A stretch of DNA of 64,000 bases, taken from the NCBI RefSeq assembly GCF_905220565.1, contig NC_059400.1, positions 10,066,159 through 10,130,158 on the forward strand, written 5' to 3'. The notes below the pieces were generated by a model, which worked only from the letters and a program-made list of their open reading frames with translations, was not told the DNA's origin and ran no database searches. Each line of letters starts with the position of its first letter. Within the stretch, counting starts at the first letter, position 1. A program made the position numbers and the translations under genes. Positions 33,591 to 44,500 of this stretch are shown in pieces. The DNA comes from Melitaea cinxia (Eukaryota > Arthropoda > Insecta > Lepidoptera > Nymphalidae).

Positions 33591-35469
33591 CTAAAAAACA
33601 TAAAAAAAGTGTAAAATAAATATTAAGTACGATAACAAAACGCAGTTGCTTAATAATTTTTGTTCTATAAAATCGTTAAAGGGAGTGGGGAAGACCGACG
33701 AAGCGTGACATTTTGTGACAAAGGGGTGGGGAGTATCAAAATACGTCTAATTGTTAGTATTAAAACATGAAATATTAACTACATATCCCTGATCGAATAA
33801 CTTAAACTTCACAAATTCAAGCTTATATTGATTTGTTAGCGAATTGAATGTTTTAATTTAATAAGTTATTGGTGCAAAGTTGCAAAATATGCGACGAAGC
33901 GGTTTCGTAAATGTGATCAACTAAGACAAGGACTGTGCTGTGTGGCTACGGCACTAAAGAATTTAGCCACCCCCTCTCTTCCCGTGGGTGTCGTAGGAGG
34001 CGACTAAGGGATAACACCACCACAACCACCTTGGAACTTAAGAAGCCGACCGATGGCGGGATAACCATCCAACTGCTGGCTTTGAAATACACAGGCCGAA
34101 GACGGGCAGCAGCGTCTTCGGTGCGACAAAGCTGCGGTCACCAACCCGCCTGCCCAGCGTGGTGACTATGGGCAAAACACATGAGTTCACGTTATTTTTG
34201 GCGTAAACTTGTGGAGGCCTATGTCCAGCAGTGGACTGTATAGGTTGTAATGACTCAACAGTGCGAGGACTAGGATTAGACAGGAGGATTGTGCCCTGAA
34301 TGAGAGTGTGTGAAGGGAGAGTGGACGCACCGGTGCCGAGCGACAGGCGCACGGCGCCCATGAAGTCGTTGGAGGCGAGGCGGTCGCGGTCCCACAGGCT
34401 GAGCTCCAGCGCGCGCGCCGCCAGCTCGCGCAGCGCCACGCCGCGGTACGTGAACGTGTGCTCCCAGCGCGGGCTCAGCGTGCGCCGGCTCACCGCCGTC
34501 TTCTGCTTGGCGAGCCGCCCGCGCTCCGGCAGCAGGTAGCTGGGGCGTGGTTCATTTATATACACAACTATATCGTTACGTTGCATTTTTTTTTTATGTC
34601 ACTAGGTCGGCAAACAAGCGTACGGCTCACCTGATGGTAAGCGATTACCGTAGCTTATAGACACCTGCAACACCAGAAGCATCGCAAGCGCGTTGCCGAC
34701 CCAATCCCCAATCCCCCCAGGAGCTCTGGTCACCTTACTCACCAACAGGAACACAATACTGCTTGAAAACAATATTATTTAGCTGTGATCTTCTGTAATG
34801 TCGAGGTACTACCCCAGTCGGGCTGCTCCATATTTTGAGCAGGAATTCCTGCTGTGCCCTACCTCAGTTTTAAACAAATATCACAGTATTAAACAAAGTC
34901 GAACAAACATTTTTAAAACTACGCAACAGATTTTGATGGTTTTTCTTTAGTAAGTAGAATGATTCCAGAGGAAGGTTTATATGTTTAATACACGCACAAT
35001 ATAGCAGAGGAAGACTGATACTTGTTGCAACCGTGCGAAGCCGTGGCGGGTCGCTAGTATATATATTGTTATACTTTGCGAATTTTATTCAGTATCGTTT
35101 TAGCTACTTATTTCGTTTAACATATACATATATATACATATATATTTTGTATTATATCCATAGATACAAATACGTTATGTTACGTTGACACATTAGTTTA
35201 GGATAACAAAATCCAATGTTTTAGAGTTGCTATGGTCTTATAAGAAAATATTTCATACAGTTTCAAATTTACTAGAGTTTAAATATTAATGACGACACGG
35301 CCAGTTTATCTAAATATCTCAGTCTCGTAGTTACAGCATATCTCTTAAAACAGTTTCGATTTTATTTACTACGACGTTGAATCGGACTTCGAATTTTTGA
35401 TATACAATTTTCATCGAAAATAAAAATGTTTTAGCGCAGAAGATTAAAAAACATATATATATACTTTCG

Positions 35470-35515
<46 letters not shown>

Positions 35516-38500
35516 CGAAATTTAATACTTAATTTTTTTTTACGAGAACGTCAACTTACCTTTTACAAAAGACATCAGCTAAACCGTTAGGTTTTGTAGC
35601 AACGAGATTCTTAGCTTCCTTAACTAGTACGTGTAGAGTTCCTTTACCGCGAGCGACGTCTTGTATCTCGAACTTGAGACCGATTATAATGTCACCTCGC
35701 GAGCCTTGGTGCTCATCGAATTGCTCCGTCTAGAAAAACAAATATTGTCCTTAATAATGAAATAATGGCCGATGGCGGGATAACCATCCAACTACTGGCA
35801 ATAAAATACACAGGCCGTAGACGGGCAGCAGCGTCTTCGGTGCGACAAAGCTAGCCCTGCGGTCACCAATCCGCCTGCCCAGCGTGGTGGCTACGGCCGA
35901 CACACAATGAGTTCACACCATTTTTGGCGTGAACTTGTGGAGGCCTATGTCCAGCAATGGACTGTGATAGGCTGAAATGATGATGATGAATGACATAATT
36001 ATTACAACACAGAGAACGGACGTATTTCTCTAATGGCCAGAAGGGCCATATGGCTCAGGGCGAAATTCTGCGAGAGACGGCGCAAGCCGAGAATACGGTC
36101 TAAAGATGCTAAAAAAATTAATGAATTTATGGAATGGGTGGCCTAAAAAAACAAAAAAAAAAAATTAAAAATGGTAAAATTTGGAAAGAAAATAATATAT
36201 ATAATAACTAAAATCTTTTACGTAAACTTTGAGAGACACTCTTATTGCTTTAAAGTAGGGCACCACCGAAAAAAGTCGATTTTATTTTTTGTCGCCCATC
36301 ATTAAGCTTTACAGAAACATCGGATGGTTCTAGAAGTACATATTTGTCACATTCAGGCAATATAGGAGATGGCTTAGCCTTATTAAAGAAATAATTGTCT
36401 AGAAAGTCGTTTAGGTTGAACATGCCATATTCCATACAATACTAAATCAGTATTCGTTACTAATTTTTATAGCAGCTGGGTACAAACTTTTAAAGTATTG
36501 CCATTACTTAGCCTCTGTCATGGATTACAGCAGTTGAGAAACAATTCGTTTTTTTTAATAAACCAGCCGGCCTAGCATGCATACAACGAGATATCTCTTG
36601 ACGAGAGAGAGAGATAATGTCTACATCGAGTATTTTCTCGATTACCCTAACATGCGCACTACGAGAGACAAAATTCTCTTCCGAAGACTTCGCCTTGTCG
36701 AGTAGAGAAACATTATCAACCATAATCACAACTGAATATCATTCTTATTTCTTATGTCGTAAAGTTGATTTTACAAGGTTATTGACCAATCGTGCCAAAC
36801 CGGGATGAGCCAACGTTTGTATAATTTCAAACGAGTGACACATGTTTTATTTAACAATGTTCTCGGCCTTTTGGCTAAGATAAAAAGTGTATATCTAATT
36901 TAAAAAATCTAATATGGAAAATAAAACGGCGTAAGTAAATGAATTTAATTATATTTGTAAAACAATATGCTCGTGTTGTGCTTTATATCTTGTCGCACAT
37001 TAGATAATTGTAATTCTATCACGCATTGTTTTTTTTTTTTTTTTTTTAATTTTTAAAATTTTTTGAATTTTTGAATTTTTTTTTGATTATTGATTTTACT
37101 TTTATTCTATTTAATTTTATTTTTACTTATTGATTTTTTTAATATAATTTTGTTTTGTTTTTTATTCTGAATGTTGTCTTGTCTTGTTGTACTAACCCAA
37201 TATGGACTTATACTTTGGTCTGAAATAAGGTATTATTATTATTTAGAATAAGAAGCAACAGGGCGCAAATACGTTTTTTGTGTCATTATATGGCACACTT
37301 CACTCGACTTTTCGCATTTCCCGCTCTTCGTATACCGAAATTATATAATTATAATAGGGAAACGCCATGGTATACAAAAAATAGGCACCCGGTTTTATTT
37401 ATTTTTTATTTATCGTCTTTCTCGTCGATAATATTGAAAACGAGAAGTTTCTCTTCCTAAAACGACAAAATTCGACAAAATTACGATGTCATGTTAGCTT
37501 CCGTAGAGATAAATATCACAGATCACTAAAATTTAATGATTATCTCTTCTATTGACGTAACGAGAAGAGTATCACGTGCACGCATGTTAGCTACTGTAGA
37601 CAAAGAGAGATAATACGAGAAAAGGGGTAGACAAAATTTTGTCGTGGCGCGCATGCTAGGCCTGCAGGTCAGAAAACAAGCGTACGGCTCACCTGAGCAA
37701 GCCTGATTGCAAGCGTGTCCCCGACCCTACCTTCCATCAAAAGCCCTGGCTACCTTACTCACCACAAGAACTGCTTTGAGAGCAGTGTTATTTGGCATTG
37801 ATCTTCTGTAAGATTGAGGTACTGCCACAGTCAGGGTGCTCCAGACTTTGAGCAGGATATCCTGATGTGGCATACCATTCGTAAAACATTGCTAGTCTGT
37901 ACGTACCCTCTCGTGCAGCTTGTACCACATGGGCTCGGGGTCGTCGAACACGACGTCGGCCAGCGGCAGCGTCACCTCGCCAAGAAAGTCGTTCCGGCCG
38001 AACATGTCCGCGTGCCACACGCTCAGCCACAGTGTCCGCGTGGACAGCGAGGCGAGCGGCTGCGCGAAGCTCAGCGTCTCTTCGAATACTGGGTTCAGCG
38101 TATTCTTCTTAACCTTTGTCTTCCTCTTGCCAGTCTTCGACTTGTCGGGTAACAAGTAAACCTGTGAACAGTGGGTTTGAAAATGAGTACCTACGTAATA
38201 ATTAGATATAATAACGCTTCATACTCAACGGCCTTCAGTTGTGCAAAACACCCAGTGTTTAAGACAGTTACCTCAACGCGTCATCTAAAAAAAAACCTAC
38301 AAAGCGAAGTGTTTCTTATACTAATCACGAGACCGTGTGATAAGCCTATTTATTAGTTATGGTATTAACAATAATATTATTAATTTTATGCCTCCAAACG
38401 AAGAAGGGAAGCAAAATAAGCAAAAAAGCATATTTTCCCCCTTTTCGTAACATTATTTTCTTATGAATACTCAGCTCCTATTGGTCGTAGCGTGATGTTA

Positions 38501-41500
38501 TAGAGCCTATAGCAGAAATGTCAAAGATACGGTCCGCGATCGCAATGTGTCACAGAAAGAAATACATTATGTACTATGTAATTAAATAAATAAAATGTAA
38601 TAATAACTCAGAATTTTTTTTATTTTAATCTGGCCAGCTTACACAATCTAAATTTAATATATGGCACTCTGTTTAATATATGGCACTCTGCAAAATTGTG
38701 TTTAACACCCCTGGCCTTCCTCGGTGAATAGACTATTCAACACAAAAAGAATTTATCAATTCGAACCAGCAGTTCCAATGGTGTTTCATGTGGTGTGTAC
38801 ATATAAAATTTTTGTTTCTCAGGATATCCCACAACGACAGATGTATATCAGTTTTGTCATTATTTTTATTATATAAGAAATATATTTGCATTGATATAAG
38901 AAAATAGAATACAACTATGAATTAAAGACTAAAAATGCGATTGCGAAAGGCATACTAAGCGCAAACGCGTTTAACCGTAAAGAAGTCACTAAATACAGTC
39001 TAGTTGACCTCTTGATATGTACACACAACACCGTGCGCCAAGGTTAAATAAAACATCGTTACTATTTTTTATACACAAAATAGAAATATTTATATGTAAA
39101 AATATATTGTTACGTAACAACGACAGAACCTGTCGTTCTAAATGAACCGAAGAGTCTCGAATTATCGAATTGTAAAAATATTATAATACACAATGTAATA
39201 GATATTCTTGACATTTCTTGACAATATAGGTAGTTTTCAATGTTTAATATTTAATCAATGCCTAAATGTTGCTGCTATATACCTACATGGGAAAAGCGTC
39301 GCGTAAATTAGATCGCTCGAGAAAATATTTACATAACGCAAACATTTTATGGTCATGGTTCTCATCAGTGGGGTAACGTGAGTGGTGCCGGAAGTCCATG
39401 GCCCCGGGCGGCACACGAATGTGGCTGGCAATTTCCCATCTTTTTTTCAATTGATATAAATAATTCAAAATCACATCCCCATTATTGTAACATACATAAA
39501 AATACAGTAAAGTTGAAAACCTCCTCCTTTATTTAAGTCGGATAATAAAAATAATGAAAATTGTGGTTGCAATGTGTTAAATTAATTTAGTAAAAAAAAA
39601 TTAATTGGTAGGTGCGGCATATTTTCGGTGGGCCCCGGGCGGCAAAAAACAAAGCTACGCCACTGCCACTAAGCGAATTAAAATTATACGTGAGTCGAAA
39701 AATTTCTGAACTGTTTGCATTCTATTATGGTAAAATTTTAAGCATGTAGTTACCTATAAAGTATGTAGTTTAAAATATGAGTGAAACGTACCTTGACGTA
39801 AGGATCCGAACGGTTGCGCTTTACGTCGATAGGGGCTAAATCTCGGCATCGTTTGACGCCCACTTCAAGAGCTCCTAGTCGATAGTTGTACAGCAATGAA
39901 AACTGAACTTCTCCTTTCACGGTCACGTTCCCCCGCAGGCCCTCACCCGCTCCAGAATAAACTGAAGCCATAGATTCCGATCGAGCCTTAAAATAAAAAT
40001 AATAATAATTAATAAATTTAATGAAAAAATATACCATCAAAGAATTGTTGTAAAATAAATGCAGCAGTTAAGATTGTTACGCCAACAATAATTAAATTAG
40101 TTTTGACATTTACGGATTGCTTAAAGGATTATTCACACAAATTAAAAATGTAATAAAAAATAGATTATCGAGGCTTTGTACATTGTGTCGCAAGCGTGTG
40201 CTAACGAGACTGAATTGTTTTTGTTTACGCTTATTATCTCCTGACACATGATACGTGTAACAATGACAACACTCGTGTTTGCGTACGTTGGAAAATGAAT
40301 ACATAGCGTAAATTGTGTGCTATTTATTTATATACTAATATAAATGTAGTAAGACGTTAAAAAATGTAACGTGTCTATGAAAATCTCCTGTTTGACTTTA
40401 CCTTGTATGAAAAACTATTCCTTTTATACCTTTAAATAAATTGTAAGTACACTAGAATAAAACTTTAACGATGAAAACACTACTTAATATGCAAATTATA
40501 CTCTTTTATATGTAATCTTAAAATTATCTTGTCTTTTCAAGCGGTTGCTTGAGGTATTAAATTGATAATATACGCAATTAATTACCTATTACTAAATCTT
40601 TTAAGGATATAACATAGATATAGTAAAAAAAAGTAGATAATGCGCGGCCTTTGTTGTTAGTGAAGCCACAAAACTCGGCTCCTTCAAGTAAATACACGCG
40701 CTCACGCACACATATGCATCAAACTACGCTCATTTTCGTTAGTATGTCACGAGGCTTCATACAGTAACTTTGCTTATAAAATTCCGTCTTGTGTGATTAA
40801 ATGGTGCAAAAACAATACCAAAGTAAACAAAAAATCTGAAGGAATATCGTTTCACACGTAAGTACATATAAAACTTTAAATTTATTGTTATTCCAAAATA
40901 ATATTGAGGTTATTCGGAACTTATAATTTCAATGTCACGAAATGACGTACCACGGGAGTGTTGCCAGTAGTTCTTTTTTTCAATACCCCAAAATGTGGGT
41001 AAGTAAATTGTACGCAATCAGAAAAATAATTAAGTAAAAAGTAGACATAGTTATTGTTTTTTTTTCTCGTGTTATTTTATGTTACATAAATTGAAAATAA
41101 AAAAATCAAAATATGTTTATGAATTATTAACTCGTTTGTTTTATGTTTTAACTTTTTACAATTTTTGAGTAAACTATACCCATATTTTACTATCAAATTT
41201 CATGGTTTTAGGTTTCCAACGAATATTTTAATAAGAGGTGAATGGGTAGCGGCTGTAAGACAGAAAATGACCACGATTATGCTGGCCATGCGCATAAAGT
41301 CAATTTAATACGATTAGTGATTGAAAAATATTTGAACATAAGACTACATCATATTAGTAAAATGCAAACAATGACGATGACTCTGAGTTCTAAGCGACAA
41401 AAATTTAAAAAACTTATACAACATAAAGGATTCTAGGTTTAAGAAAAATAGTTAAAAAAAAACCGACTGCAAACTGAAAAGAGATAAACAGAGGGGATAG

Positions 41501-44500
41501 GAAGTGTCCATTCATACGATTATCTTACGAATATATTTTTTTATTATTCTACCGATTTTTTGTTTTATTTTTAGTAAATTTATTTAAAACTATAAACAGG
41601 TTTTTATTTTCACATACCCATTTTACCTATATTAAATTAATTGTTTAATAAAAATTTTAGGGACTTTTTTTAAAAGGTGTCAACACTTCACTCACTCACA
41701 CATCTTTAAAAAAGTGGCTTCAGTTTTCTGTTCTAGGTGCGTTATCTACCTTTTTTTACTTGATCTATGGGATATAATGACATATTATATGTTAAATTAA
41801 GCAAAATATTTCAACGTGCGTAGCATCTTAAAATTTTATTATTAAAAAATAAAATACAAAATATATTATTATCATAAAATATTAGGAATTATTATTTTAA
41901 AATATTCGTTCGACAGGAGGATTTTATACCAATTTTATTATTTTATTGTAACGACATTCTCAGCCATTTGAATACATATTTTTTCTGTTTATTCTAATCA
42001 AATGGATTTGTCGCCATCTTAACTGACTTAAAGAGAATAAATAAATTAATCTACGGGTAACTGGTTTTAGATGGAACGATTGCGTGGTTGGCGATGTCCT
42101 TTGGTAACCGTCAAAAAACATAAGGTAATAATGTTCTAATTTAGACTTAAGAATGATTGAGGTAAAGAAAAGTTATTAGGAGTTGTGCAATAAAATAATA
42201 TTAAACAGTATATTGATCGAAACATATTTAGTTTTGTTGTTGAAAAGATGTTTAAAAACAACGTTTTCCCTGATGTGATAATTAGGCGATAACGTTGTTG
42301 TGCCCTCGTTTTTACCCTTGGTTTTGCTTACACGATAACAGTATGCTATCAACAGTAGGCACTACCGCTGGTTTAAATTCACGAATTCAGTATTATAATA
42401 ACGATCGTTAAAAAGTTATGAATCATCGTTCATCTATCTCCTCTTTACGCAGATTGAGCGAAAATCACTTCTAATTTATTTGTAACTCATTGATAATGAA
42501 TATAAGTTACTACTTAAAAGAGACGCCAATATGTAAGTGGGTCAACATACCACACACGACATTGTGTAACAATATCATCCTACATAGTAAGATTATTTAA
42601 TATACAAGAGAGCAACAAATTTTATAATAACGCGTTACCATTGATATATTTAAAACATTCACAAAATAAAGGCTTTTTTAATGTTAGAGAACAAAAATTA
42701 AGTTGAAAGAGAATATCGTTTATTAAAAAAATAAAATTTTAAACTAAATAAAACATCGAATGCCATAGTTAAGACCTTAGTTCGAAATTGTGAAGTACGT
42801 ACAATAGTACAAAAAATGAAAAACCTTCAACATTCGTAAAACCACCTACATCTGTATTTATCTTAATTGTTTAATTTATATATCTGGCGAAATAAAATTG
42901 TTCCTGTTTGCCTTGATATTTAAAAGTAAAAACAATTAATTAATGAGCTACATACGGAAAGTAGATACTTACTAAGACAAATTTAACCAATAAGGCAATA
43001 ACTATTTAGTAGAATATAATTTATAAAGCAAATTCGTCTATTATGATATTATTACAATAAAACTTTTGTTAAATACTTTTTTTGTAAGCCCAGTTGTTCG
43101 CAGGCCATGTCGTAAGAGTCATGACAATGTGCTGGAAACAAAACAATTGCAAACGCGGCCTCCGAAACAATACTTGTTTCTAACTTTACAGTTATACAAA
43201 CTAACTTTAAAGCGCTAATAAAACATTCGGCTATCCATCTTTCCAGTCTGTTTCGTAAATTCCAAGTACAGTATGAACTTCGGTCGAGTGTTTACAAATG
43301 TCTCATACAAATTTGTAAGATACATAAATTTAACAAAATTTGCTATCAATACAACTAGACATACATATAAATAAAAACGAGTGTGCTTTAGATCACACGA
43401 CTGAAGTAAAACTTCTTTAGTAGCTCCATCTAACTTATATCTCCCTCTCAACTTCCGTTCGCCTCGCCCGATCTCACTTTTTGTAACTTTCTCGTCATGC
43501 ATTCAGCAGCTTACTCCTCAAGCGTGCGTAAAGAAGTTTTACTTCAAAATTAAACTGTCTATCGTTGATTTCAAAATAACTGTTTTTTTTTCAAGTTTTA
43601 AGTATTTACACGATACTAAAAAAACTATTTAAAAATTTTTGTCTGTCTGTCTGTTTGTCCAGGCTAATCTTCGGGACGGCTGAACCGATTCTGTGGGGAC
43701 TTTCACTAGAAGATAGAGAAAGGATATTTTTTTCGTCAAATTAACGCGAGCGAAATCGAAGGGTACAGCTAGTCCGATAGAATAAAAATTATCATAAATT
43801 TAAAAGGATCGTTTTTTGGCTATCACTAATTAATGATACATTTTTTAAGTATTACCTCTATTATAGTTTTATATTCAAATGATGTATTATTACACAGATA
43901 AAGAAATTCAATAAAAGATTTTAAGTAACAGTAGATACTTGTAACTTATTAAAATAAACTAAATTTACCTGTAGACCACTCCTATTAATGGGAAATCTAT
44001 CTCTGTCCATATCGCGATCATGTGGAAGCGGTGAGTTGGAGCGCCTCGGGAGTGTGGCGTGTCCAGAGGACAGTCCTTCTGATATGTATATTTCATCTGA
44101 AAAAAAATTTATTAACGTTACCAATGATTATGTAATTCGACTTCATTAAATACCTTGCTGTAGTAAGAAAATGCTATAACGTTTAGCTAAAGAATGATTC
44201 GAGGATTCAACAATTAAATTATACTTTTTAAGTTTGACATCTGAAAAGCTGAACACATTAAAAAAGGTTGCTTATACACAATAGTCAATTTTACAGATCT
44301 TTATTAGGTACTCAAATTATGGAGACAGATTTAAACAAACAATAATTCGAAATAGGTAAGTGTTTTTTGATTATAGAATTCGCATTCACAGTAGTGGTGT
44401 AAAGTGAACAAATGGGGTATATGATGTGTATAAGTGGAAACGAAATCAGATACAGCAGATATATAGCAAGTCAATTGATCAATTTTGTATACAATCTCTG

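Larger units (their letters stand above)
36569..37663. mobile_element. Putative DNA element with 12-bp inverted ends GGCCTAGCATGC
   Basis: Left GGCCTAGCATGC (36569-36580) and right GCATGCTAGGCC (about 37652-37663) are exact reverse complements. Both sub-ends contain related words such as TAACATGCG, CGAGAGA and GACAAAATT in opposite orientation. No clear target duplication was found and there is no transposase. Inside lie a U2 snRNA-like fragment and a T-rich LINE-like tail. Confidence 0.5.

Noticed and set aside
34038..34586. Single 182-codon minus-strand frame as one exon
   Set aside because: Only 34331-34539 is coding; the rest runs through the intron and an RTE-like repeat, and the splice sites are clear.
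36859..36916. Functional U2 snRNA gene
   Set aside because: Only the first 60 bases are present and the branch-site box is mutated; the Sm site and 3' stems are missing.
43215..43502. 95-codon minus-strand frame in a Slp intron as an extra exon
   Set aside because: No family match, and its best splice sites would break the phase-0 join between 43969 and 39986.
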